Part shown: positions 53,149-64,000 of the stretch, in pieces
How positions within the stretch are numbered: position 1 is the stretch's first letter
Layout of the letters: the number at the start of each line of letters is the position of its first letter
DNA from: Amblyomma americanum
Taxonomy: Eukaryota > Arthropoda > Arachnida > Ixodida > Ixodidae
Length of the DNA stretch: 64,000 nucleotides
NCBI RefSeq assembly: GCF_052857255.1
Contig: NC_135504.1
Location: 147,772,121-147,836,120 of the forward strand
Direction: 5' to 3'
Translations under genes and position numbers: made by a program
Notes under the pieces: model-generated
Database searches by the model: none
Told to the model about the DNA's origin: nothing
What the model saw: only the letters and a program-made list of their open reading frames with translations

Positions 53149-55865
53149 GTTCAGATTTAGCTCATCTCGGTCTAAACAGCTAGTCTCGTTTTATTAAGCA
53201 AGAATACATGCTTTTCGCGCAGTTATAAGAGAAAAAGTTCTGACGCGTGTCACATGGACACTTGTAAAACCGATGTGTTCAGATTTAGCTCGTTTCGGTC
53301 TAAAACAACTTGTTTCGTTGTATTAAGCACGAATACATGCTTTTCGCGCAGTTATAAGAGAAAAAGTTTTGACGCGTATCACGTGGATACTTGTAAAACC
53401 GATGTGTTTAGATATAGCTTGTTTTGGTATAAAACAGCTTGTTTCGTTGTTTTAAGCACGAATACGTGCTTTTCGCGTAGTTATAGAAGAAAAAGTTTTG
53501 ACGCGTATTAGAGGGACTTGTAAAACCGATGTGTTCAGATTTAGCTCATCTCGGTCTAAAACAGCTTGTTTCGTTGTATTAAGCACGAATACATGCTTTT
53601 CGCGCAGTTATAAGAGAAAAAGTTTTGACGCGTATCACATGGACACTTGTAAAACCGACGTGTTCAGATCTAGCTCGTTTTGGTCTAAAACAGCTTGCTT
53701 CGTTGTATTAAGCACGAATACATGCTTTTCGCGCAGTTATACGAGAAAAAGTTTTGACGCGTGTCACAGGGACACTTGTAAAACCGATGTGTTCAGATTT
53801 AGCTCATCTCGGTCTAAAACAGCTAGTTTCGTTGTATTAAGCAAGAATACATGCTTTTCGCGCAGTTATAGGAGAAAAAGTTTTGACGCGTATCAGAGGA
53901 ACACTTGTAAAACCGATGTGTTGTGATTTAGCTCGTTTCGGTCAAAAAACAGCTTGTTTCGTTGTATTAAGCACGAATACATGCTTTTCGCGCTGTTATA
54001 AGAGAAAAAGTTTTGACGCGTATCGGAGGAACACTTGTAAAACCGATGTGTTGTGATTTAGCTCGTTTCGGTCTAAAACAGCTTGTTTCGTTGTATTAAG
54101 AAAGAATACATGCTTTTTGCGCAGTTATAAGAGAAAAAGTTTTGACGCGTGTCACAGGGACACTTGTAAAACCGATGTGTTCCGATTTACCTCGTTTCGG
54201 TCTAAAACAGCTTGTTTCGTTGTATTAAGCAAGAATACATGCTTTTCGCGCAGTTATAAGAGAAAAAGTTCTGGCGCGTGTTACAGGGACACTTGTAAAA
54301 CCGATGTGTTCAGATTTAGCTCGTTTCGGTCTAAAACAACTTGTTTCGTTGTATTAAGCATGAATACATGCTTTTCGCGCAGTTATAAGAGAAAAAGTTT
54401 TGACGCGTATCACCTGAATACTTGTAAAACCGATGTGTTTAGATATAGCTCGTTTTGGAATAAAAGAGCTTGTTTCGTTGTTTTAAGCAAGAATACGTGC
54501 TTTTCGCGTAGTTATAGAAGAAAAAGTTTTGACGTGTATTAGAGGGACTTGTAAAACCGATGTGTTCGGATTTAGCTCATCTCGGTCTAAAACAGCTTGT
54601 TTCGTTGTATTAAGCACGAATACATGCTTTTCGCGCAGTTATAGGAGAAAAAGTTTTGACGCGTATCAGAGGAACACTTGTAAAACCGATGTGCTGTGAT
54701 TTAGCTCGTTTCGGTCAAAAACAGCTTGTTTCGTTGTATTAAGCACGAATACATGCTTATCGCGCAGTTATAAGAGAAAAAGTTTTGACGCGTATCAGAG
54801 GAACACTTGTAAAACCGATGTGTTGTGATTTAGCTCGTTTCGGTCTAAAACAGCTTGTTTCGTTGTATTAAGGAAGAATACATGCTTTTTGCGCAGTTAT
54901 AAGAGAAAAAGTTTTGACGCGTGTCACAGGGACACTTGTAAAACCGATGTGTTCAGATTTACCTCGTTTCGGTCTAAAACAGCTTGTTTCGTTGAATTAA
55001 GCACGAATACATGCTTTTCGCGCAGCTATAAGTGAAAAAGTTTTGGCGCGTTTCACATGGACACTTGTAAAACCGATGTGTTCAGATCTAGCTCGTTTTG
55101 GTCTAAAACAGCTTGTTTCGTTGTATTAAGCACGAACACAATCTTTTCGCGCAGTTATTAGAGAAAAAGTTTTGACGCGTATCACATGGACACTTTTAAA
55201 ACCGATGTGTTCAGATTTAGCTCGTTTCGGTCTAAAACAGCTAGTTTCGTTGAATTAAGCACGAATACATGCTTTTCGCGCAGTTATAAGAGAAAAAGTT
55301 TTGACGCGTATCAGAGGAACACTTGTAAAACCGATGTGTAATGATTTAGCTCGTTTCGGTCTAAAACAGCTTGTTTCGTTGTATTAAGGAAGAATACATA
55401 CTTTTCGCGCAGTTATAAGAGAAAAAGTTTTGACGCGTGTCACAGGGACACTTGTAAAACCAATGTGTTCAGATTTAGCTCGTTTCGGTCTAAAACAACT
55501 TGTTTCGTTGTATTAAGCAAGAATACGTGCTTTTCGCGTAGTTATAGAAGAAAAAGTTCTGACGCGTATTAGAAGGACTTGTAAAACCGATGTGTTCAGA
55601 TTTAGCTCATCTCGGTCTAAAACAGCTTGTTTCGTTGTATTAAGCACGAATACATGCTTTTCGCGCAGTTATAAGAGAAAAAGTTTTGACGCCTATCACA
55701 TGGACACTTGTAAAACCTATGTGTTCAGATCTAGCTCGTTTTGGTCTAAAACAGCTTGTTTCTTTGTATTAAGCAAGAATACATGCTTTTCGCGCAGTTA
55801 TAAGAGAAAAAGTTTTGACGCGTTTCACAGGGACACTGTAAAACCGATGTGTTCAGATTTAGCTC
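53149..55865. repeat. Satellite segment, earlier copy of the 57-59 kb series
   Basis: Monomers at 53,254-54,542 occur in the same order at about 57,360-58,532 (offset about 3,990 bp), sharing gatatagcttg, gtcaaaaaacag, tatcggagg and ctggcgcgtgttac. Divergence is higher than between the left-hand HOR copies. No gene is present. Confidence 0.72.
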
Positions 55866-58800
55866 GTTTCGGTCTAAAACAACTTGTTTCGTTGTATTAA
55901 GCACGAATACACGCTTTTCGCGCAGTTATAAGAGAAAAAGTTTTGACGCGTATCACGTGGATACTTGTAAAACCGATGTGTTCTGATTTAGCTCATCTCG
56001 GTCTAAAACAGCTAGTTTCGTTGTATTAGGCACTAATACATGCTTTTCGCGCAGTTATAAGAGAAAAAGTTTTGACGCGTATCAGAGGAACACATGTAAA
56101 ACCGATGTGTTGTGATTTAGCTCGTGTCGGTCTAAAACAGCTTGTTTCGTTGTATTAAACACGAATACATGCTTTTCGCGCAGTTATAAGAGAAAAAGTT
56201 TTGACGCGTGCCACAGGGACACTTGTAAAACCGGTGTTCAGATTTACCTCGTTTCGGACTAAAACAGCTTGTTTCGTTGGATTAAGCACAAATACATGCT
56301 TTTCGCGCAGTTATAAGAGAAAAAAGTTTTGACGCGTATCACATGGACACATTTAAAACCGATGTTTTCAGATTTAGCTCGTTTCGGTCTAAAACAGCTT
56401 GTTTCGTTGTATTAAGCAAGAATACATGCTTTTCGCGCAGTTATAAGAGAAAAAGATTTGACGCGTTTCACAGGGACACTTGTAAAACCAATGTGTTCAG
56501 ATTTAGCTCGTTTCGGTCTAAAACAACTTGTTTCGTTGTATTAAACACGAATACATGCTTTTCGCGCAGTTATAAGAGAAAAAGTTTTGACGCGTATCAG
56601 AGGAAGACTTGTAAAACCGATGTGTTCAGATCTAGCTCGTTTCGGTCTAAAACAGCTTGTTTCGTTGTATTAGGCACGAATACATGCTCTTAGCGCAGTT
56701 ATAAGAGAAAACGTTTCGACGCGTATCACATGGACACTTGTAAAACCGATGTGTTTAGATCTAGCTCATCTCGGTCTAAAACAGCTAGTTTCGTTGTATT
56801 AAGCAAGAATACATGCTTTTCGCGCAGTTATAAGAGAAAAAGTTCTGACGCGTATTAGAGGGACTTGTAAAACCGATGTGTTCAGATTTAGCTCATCTCG
56901 GTCTAAAACAGCTTGTTTCGTTGTATTAAGCACGAATACATGTTTTCGCGCAGTTATAAGAGAAAAAGTTTTGACGCGTTTCACAGGGACACTTGTAAAA
57001 CCGATGTGTTCAGATTTAGCTCGTATCGGTCTAAAACAACTTGTTTCGTTGTATTAAGCAAGAATACAATGCTTTTCGCGCAGTTATAGGAGAAAAAGTT
57101 TTGACGCGTTTCACAGGGACACTTGTAAAACCGATGTGTTCAGATTTAGCTCGTTTCGGTCTAAAACAAACTTGTTTCGTTGTATTAAGAACGAATACAT
57201 GCTTTTCGCGCAGTTATAGGAGAAAAAGTTTTGACGCGTGCCACAGGGACACTTGTAAAACCGATGTGTTCAGATTTAGCTCATCTCGGTCTAAAACAGC
57301 TAGTTTCGTTGTATTAAGCATGAATACATGCTTTTGGCGCAGTTATAAGAGAAAAAGTTTTGACGCGTATCACGTGGATACTTGTAAAACCGATGTGTTT
57401 AGATATAGCTTGTTTTGGTATAAAACAGCTTGTTTCGTTGTTTTAAGCACGAATACGTGCTTTTCGCGTAGTTATAGAAAAAAAGTTTTGACGCGTATTA
57501 GAGGGACTTGTAAAACCGATGTGTTCAGATTTAGCTCATCTCGGTCTAAAACAGCTTGTTTCGTTGTATTAAGCACGAATACATGCTTTTCGCGCAGTTA
57601 TAAGAGAAAAAGTTTTGACGCGTATCACATGGACACTTGTAAAACCGACGTGTTCAGATCTAGCTCGTTTTGGTCTAAAACAGCTTGCTTCGTTGTATTA
57701 AGCACGAATACATGCTTTTCGCGCAGTTATAAGAGAAAAAGTTTTGACGCGTGTCACAGGGACACTTGTAAAACCGATGTGTTCAGATTTAGCTCATCTC
57801 GGTCTAAAACAGCAAGTTTCGTTGTATTAAGCACGAATACATGCTTTTCGCGCAGTTATAAGAGAAAAAGTTTTGACGCGTATCAGAGAAACACTTGTAA
57901 AACCGATGTGTTGTGATTTAGCTCGTTTCGGTCAAAAAACAGCTTGTTTCGTTGTATTAAGCACGAATACATGCTTTTCGCGCAGTTATAAGAGAAAAAG
58001 TTTTGACGCGTACCGGAGGAACACTTGTAAAACCGATGTGTTGTGATTTAGCTCATTTCGGTCTAAAACAGCTTGTTTCGTTGTATTAAGAAAGAATACA
58101 GGCTTTTTGCGCAGTTATAAGAGAAAAAGTTTTGACGCGTGTCACAGGGACACTTGTAAAACCGATGTGTTCAGATTTACCTCGTTTCGGTCTAAAACAG
58201 CTTGTTTCGTTGTATTAAGCAAGAATACATGCTTTTCGCGCAGTTATAAGAGAAAAAGTTCTGGCGCGTGTTACAGGGACACTTGTAAAACCGATGTGTT
58301 CAGATTTAGCTCGTTTCGGTCTAAAACAACTTGTTTCGTTGTATTAGGCATGAATACATGCTTTTCGCGCAGTTATAAGAGAAAAAGTTTTGACGCGTAT
58401 CACGTGAATACTTGTAAAACCGATGTGTTTAGATATAGCTCGTTTTGGTATAAAACAGCTTGTTTCGTTGTTTTAAGCACGAATACGTGCTTTTCGCGTA
58501 GTTATAGAAGAAAAAGTTTTGACGTGTATTAGAGGGACTTGTAAAACCGATGTGTTCGGATTTAGCTCATCTCGGTCGAAAACAGCTTGTTTCGTTGTAT
58601 TAAGCACGAATACATGCTTTTCGCGCAGTTATAGGAGAAAAAGTTTTGACGCGTATCAGAGGAACACTTGTAAAACCGATGTGCTGTGATTTAGCTCGTT
58701 TCGGTCAAAAACAGCTTGTTTCGTTGTATTAAGCACGAATACATGCTTATCGCGCAGTTATAAGAGAAAAAGTTTTGACGCGTATCAGAGGAACACTTGT

Positions 58801-61274
58801 AAAACCGATGTGTTGTGATTTAGCTCGTTTCGGTCTAAAACAGCTTGTTTCGTTGTATTAAGGAAGAATACATGCTTTTTGCGCAGTTATAAGAGAAAAA
58901 GTTTTGACGCGTGTCACATGGACACTTGTAAAACCGATGTGTTCAGATCTAGCTCGTTTTGGTCTAAAACAGCTTGCTTCGTTGTATTAAGCACGAATAC
59001 ATGCTTTTCGCGCAGTTATAAGAGAAAAAGTTTTGACGCGTATAACATGGAGACTTGTAAAACCGATGTGTTCAGATCTAGCTCGTTTTGGTCTAAAACA
59101 GCCTGTTTCGTTGTATTAAGCACGAATACATGCTGTTCCCGCAGTAATAAGAGAAAAAGTTTTGACGCGTGTCACAGGGACGGTTGTAAAACCGATGTGT
59201 TGTGATTTAGCTCGTTTCGGTCAAAAACATCTTGTTTCGTTGTATTAAGCACGAATACATGCTTTTCGCGCAGTTATAAGAGAAAAAGTTTTGACGTGTA
59301 TCAGAGGAACACTTGTAAAACCGATGTGTTGTGATTTAGCTCGTTTCGGTCTAAAACAGCTTGTTTCGTTGTATTAAGCAAGAATACATGCTTTTCGCGC
59401 AGTTATAAGATAAAACGATTTGACGCGTATCAGAGGAACACTTGTAAAACCGATGTGTTGTGATTTAGCTCGTTTCGGTCTAAAACAGCTTGTTTCGTTG
59501 TATTAAGCACGAATACATGCTTTTCGCGCAGTTATAAGAGAAAAAATTTTGACGCGTTTCACAGGGACACTTGTAAAACCGATGTGTTCAGATTTAGCTC
59601 GTTTCGGTTTAAAACAACTTGTTTTGTTGAATTAAGCGCGAATACATGCTTTTCGCGCAGTTATAAGAGAAAAAGTTTTGACGCGTATCAGAGGAACACT
59701 TGTAAGACCGATATGTTGTGATTTAGCTCGTTTCGGTCTAAAACAGCTTGTTGCGTTGTATTAAGCAAGAATACATGCTTTTCGCGCAGTTATAAGAGAA
59801 AAAGTTTTGACGCGTGTCACAGGGACACTTGTAAAACCGATGTGTTCAGATTTACCTCGTTTCGGACTAACACAGCTTGTTTCGTTGGATTAAGCACGAA
59901 TACATGCTTTTCGCGCAGTTATAAGAGAAAAAAGTTTTGACGCGTATCACATGGACACATTTCAAACCGATGTGTCCAGATTTAGCTCGATTCGGTCTAA
60001 AACAGCTTGTTTCGTTGTATTAAGCACGAATACATGCTTTTCGCGCAGTTATAAGAGAAAAAGTTTTGACGCGTATCACATGGACACTTGTAAAACCGAT
60101 GTGTTCAGATTTAGCTCGTTTCGGTCTAAAACAACTTGTTTCGTTGTATTAAGCACGAATACATGCTTTTCGCGCAGTTATAAGAGAAAAAGTTTTGACG
60201 CGTTTCACAGGGACACTTGTGAAACCGATGTGTTTAGATATAGCTCGTTTCGGTCTAAAACAGCTTGTTTCGTTGTATTAAGCAAGAATACATGCTTTTC
60301 GCGCAGTTATAAGAGAAAAAGTTTTGACGCGTGTCACAGGGTCACTTGTAAAACCGGTGTTCAGATTTACCTTGTTTCGGACTAAAACAGCTTGTTTCGT
60401 TGGATTAAGCACGATTACATGCTTTTCGCGCAGTTATAAGAGAAAAAAGTTTTGACGCGTATCACATGGACACTTGTAAAACCGATGTGTTCAGGTTTAG
60501 CTCGTTTCGGTCTAAAACAACTTGTTTCGTTGTATTAAGCACGAATACACGCTTTTAGCGCAGTTATAAGAGAAAAAGTTTTGACGCGTATCACATGGAC
60601 ACTTGTAAAACCGGTGTTCAGATTTACCTCGTTTCGGACAAAAACAGCTTGTTTCGTTGGATTAAGCACGAATACATGCATTTTGCGCAGTTATAAGAGA
60701 AAAAAGCTTTGACGCGTATCACATGGACACATTGAAAACCGATGTTTTCAGATTTAGCTCGTTTCGGTCTAAAACAGCTTGTTTCGTTGTATTAAGCAAG
60801 AATACATGCTTTTCGCGCAGTTATAAGAGAAAAAGATTTGACGCGTTTCACAGGGACACTTGTAAAACCGATGTGTTCAGATTTAGCTCGTTTCGGTCTA
60901 AAACAACTTGTTTCGTTGTATTAAGCACGAATACATGCTTTTCGCGCAGTTATAAGAGAAAAAGTTTTGACGCGTGTCACAGGGACACTTGTAAAACCGA
61001 TGTGTTTAGATATAGCTCGTTTTGGTATAAAACAGCTTGTTTCGTTGTTTTAAGCAAGAATACGTGCTTTTCGCGTAGTTATAGAAGAAAAGGTTCTGAG
61101 GCGTATTACAGGGACTTGTAAAACCGATGTGTTCAGATTTAGCTCATCTAGGTCTAAAACAGCTTGTTTCGTTGTATTAAGCACGAATACATGCTTTTCG
61201 CGCAGTTATAAGAGAAAAAGTTTTGACGCGTATCAGAGGAAGGGTTGTAAAACCGATGTGTTCAGATCTAGCTC
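55866..61274. repeat. 5,409-bp super-unit, complete copy
   Basis: From about 55,866 the sequence matches 61,275 onward at a 5,409-bp offset (56,343/61,752, 56,799/62,208, 57,041/62,450), becoming 5,410 after a 1-bp indel. The unit holds about 42 monomers. It includes a monomer with an extra a in ctaaaacaaacttg (about 57,163-57,176) that joins two frames, and the 59.2-60.7 kb part, which has no partner inside the window. Confidence 0.82.
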
Positions 61275-64000
61275 GTTTCGGTCTAAAACAACTTGTTTCG
61301 TTGTATTAAGCACGAATACACGCTTTTCGCGCAGTTATAAGAGAAAAAGTTTTGACGCGTATCACGTGGATACTTGTAAAACCGATGTGTTCTGATTTAG
61401 CTCATCTCGGTCTAAAACAGCTAGTTTCGTTGTATTAGGCACTAATACATGCTTTTCGCGCAGTTATAAGAGAAAAAGTTTTGACGCGTATCAGAGGAAC
61501 ACATGTAAAACCGATGTGTTGTGATTTAGCTCGTGTCGGTCTAAAACAGCTTGTTTCGTTGTATTAAACACGAATACATGCTTTTCGCGCAGTTATAAGA
61601 GAAAAAGTTTTGACGCGTGCCACAGGGACACTTGTAAAACCGGTGTTCAGATTTACCTCGTTTCGGACTAAAACAGCTTGTTTCGTTGGATTAAGCACAA
61701 ATACATGCTTTTCGCGCAGTTATAAGAGAAAAAAGTTTTGACGCGTATCACATGGACACATTTAAAACCGATGTTTTCAGATTTAGCTCGTTTCGGTCTA
61801 AAACAGCTTGTTTCGTTGTATTAAGCAAGAATACATGCTTTTCGCGCAGTTATAAGAGAAAAAGATTTGACGCGTTTCACAGGGACACTTGTAAAACCGA
61901 TGTGTTCAGATTTAGCTCGTTTCGGTCTAAAACAACTTGTTTCGTTGTATTAAACACGAATACATGCTTTTCGCGCAGTTATAAGAGAAAAAGTTTTGAC
62001 GCGTATCAGAGGAAGACTTGTAAAACCGATGTGTTCAGATCTAGCTCGTTTCGGTCTAAAACAGCTTGTTTCGTTGTATTAGGCACGAATACATGCTCTT
62101 AGCGCAGTTATAAGAGAAAACGTTTCGACGCGTATCACATGGACACTTGTAAAACCGATGTGTTTAGATCTAGCTCATCTCGGTCTAAAACAGCTAGTTT
62201 CGTTCTATTAAGCAAGAATACATGCTTTTCGCGCAGTTATAAGAGAAAAAGTTCTGACGCGTATTAGAGGGACTTGTAAAACCGATGTGTTCAGATTTAG
62301 CTCATCTCGGTCTAAAACAGCTTGTTTCGTTGTATTAAGCACGAATACATGTTTTCGCGCAGTTATAAGAGAAAAAGTTTTGACGCGTTTCACAGGGACA
62401 CTTGTAAAACCGATGTGTTCAGATTTAGCTCGTATCGGTCTAAAACAACTTGTTTCGTTGTATTAAGCAAGAATACAATGCTTTTCGCGCAGTTATAGGA
62501 GAAAAAGTTTTGACGCGTTTCACAGGGACACTTGTAAAACCGATGTGTTCAGATTTAGCTCGTTTCGGTCTAAAACAAACTTGTTTCGTTGTATTAAGAA
62601 CGAATACATGCTTTTCGCGCAGTTATAGGAGAAAAAGTTTTGACGCGTGCCACAGGGACACTTGTAAAACCGATGTGTTCAGATTTAGCTCATCTCGGTC
62701 TAAAACAGCTAGTTTCGTTGTATTAGGCATGAATACATGCTTTTGGCGCAGTTATAAGAGAAAAAGTTTTGACGCGTATCACGTGGATACTTGTAAAACC
62801 GATGTGTTTAGATATAGCTTGTTTTGGTATAAAACAGCTTGTTTCGTTGTTATAAGCACGAATACGTGCTTTTCGCGTAGTTATAGAAGAAAAAGTTTTG
62901 ACGCGTATTAGAGGGACTTGTAAAACCGATGTGTTCAGATTTAGCTCATCTCGGTCTAAAACAGCTTGTTTCGTTGTATTAAGCACGAATACATGCTTTT
63001 CGCGCAGTTATAAGAGAAAAAGTTTTGACGCGTATCACATGGACACTTGTAAAACCGACGTGTTCAGATCTAGCTCGTTTTGGTCTAAAACAGCTTGCTT
63101 CGTTGTATTAAGCACGAATACATGCTTTTCGCGCAGTTATAAGAGAAAAAGTTTTGACGCGTGTCACAGGGACACTTGTAAAACCGATGTGTTCAGATTT
63201 AGCTCATCTCGGTCTAAAACAGCTAGTTTCGTTGTATTAAGCACGAATACATGCTTTTCGCGCAGTTATAAGAGAAAAAGTTTTGACGCGTATCAGAGGA
63301 ACACTTGTAAAACCGATGTGTTGTGATTTAGCTCGTTTCGGTCAAAAAACAGCTTGTTTCGTTGTATTAAGCACGAATACATGCTTTTCGCGCAGTTATA
63401 AGAGAAAAAGTTTTGACGCGTATCGGAGGAACACTTGTAAAACCGATGTGTTGTGATTTAGCTCATTTCGGTCTAAAACAGCTTGTTTCGTTGTATTAAG
63501 AAAGAATACAGGCTTTTTGCGCAGTTATAAGAGAAAAAGTTTTGACGCGTGTCACAGGGACACTTGTAAAACCGATGTGTTCAGATTTACCTCGTTTCGG
63601 TCTAAAACAGCTTGTTTCGTTGTATTAAGCAAGAATACATGCTTTTCGCGCAGTTATAAGAGAAAAAGTTCTGGCGCGTGTTACAGGGACACTTGTAAAA
63701 CCGATGTGTTCAGATTTAGCTCGTTTCGGTCTAAAACAACTTGTTTCGTTGTATTAGGCATGAATACATGCTTTTCGCGCAGTTATAAGAGAAAAAGTTT
63801 TGACGCGTATCACGTGAATACTTGTAAAACCGATGTGTTTAGATATAGCTCGTTTTGGTATAAAACAGCTTGTTTCGTTGTTTTAAGCACGAATACGTGC
63901 TTTTCGCGTAGTTATAGAAGAAAAAGTTTTGACGTGTATTAGAGGGACTTGTAAAACCGATGTGTTCGGATTTAGCTCATCTCGGTCGAAAACAGCTTGT
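61275..64000. repeat. 5,409-bp super-unit, second copy, cut by window end
   Basis: This is a near-identical copy of 55,866-58,591 running to the last base. Differences seen include gttctatta near 62,203 (first copy gttgtatta), gttgttataagc near 62,845 (first copy gttgttttaagc) and tatcggagg near 63,420 (first copy taccggagg). The rest lies beyond the window. Confidence 0.85.

Larger units (their letters stand above)
1..64000. repeat. Satellite DNA array, 129-bp monomer, head to tail
   Basis: Every part of the window except about 109 bp near 40.8 kb aligns to one 129-bp unit. Taking tgacgcg as position 1, recurring landmarks are gtaaaaccgatgtgtt (about 24-39), agctcg (47-52), ggtctaaaacagcttgtttc (57-76), attaagcac (82-90), gaatacatgcttttcgcg (91-108) and gttataagagaaaaagttt (111-129). 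Consecutive starts at 1, 130, 259 and 388 show the exact period. All copies I followed are in the same orientation. Variation is concentrated at positions 9-24 and 38-56, which defines monomer subtypes. The array is open at both ends. A centromeric or pericentromeric role is inference from array size and HOR structure only. Confidence 0.98.

Noticed and set aside
1..64000. CRISPR array
   Set aside because: The array is periodic, but there are no short identical repeats separated by unique spacers. The whole 129-bp unit is conserved, the period is too long, and no cas genes are present.
1..64000. Assembly artefact as the sole explanation of the duplications
   Set aside because: Tandem copies carry private substitutions and different junctions, so they are not simple duplicated contig pieces. 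Individual near-identical pairs (4,684, 2,441 and 5,409 bp) still merit checking with spanning reads.

Overview
The whole 64 kb window is one uninterrupted array of a tandemly repeated satellite DNA. I find no gene, RNA gene, CRISPR array, operon or recognisable transposase. The basic unit is 129 bp, about 39% G+C and rich in CpG. It repeats head to tail on one strand from base 1 to base 64,000, roughly 490-500 times, so both ends of the array lie outside the window. This is the structure of eukaryotic pericentromeric, centromeric or subtelomeric heterochromatin assembled from long reads. The absence of CpG depletion argues against a heavily CpG-methylated vertebrate or plant genome and fits many invertebrates. 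I cannot name the species or the satellite family.

Layout. Monomers differ from each other at diagnostic sites and are arranged in higher-order repeats (HORs), in which a fixed series of different monomers is itself repeated. At 1-4,620 there are irregular 'type II' HOR pieces. At 4,621-17,201 there are about five 'type I' HOR copies of roughly 17-20 monomers (2.2-2.6 kb). At 17,202-26,569 there are two tandem 4,684-bp super-units, each made of 2,470-bp and 2,214-bp type II HORs. At 26,570-30,057 the order is mixed. At 30,058-34,939 there is a 2,441-bp tandem duplication. At about 34,719-40,527 there are nested units of about 1.65 kb. At 40,801-40,909 lies the only sequence that is not satellite: a 109-bp insertion with a strong hairpin, flanked by 12-bp direct repeats. 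From 40,922 to the end the array is more irregular, with duplications of 515, 1,416, 1,676 and 646 bp and larger super-units of about 4.8-5.4 kb, the last of which runs off the window.

Because 129 is divisible by three (43 codons), a reading frame can pass from monomer to monomer without shifting. This creates many repetitive open frames of 60-291 codons. I read these as by-products of the repeat, because stop codons and 1-bp indels interrupt them at fixed monomer types. No proteins are proposed. The parts to look at are the hairpin insertion at 40.8 kb, the composite 164-bp monomer made by out-of-register exchange, and the nested duplication history of the HORs.
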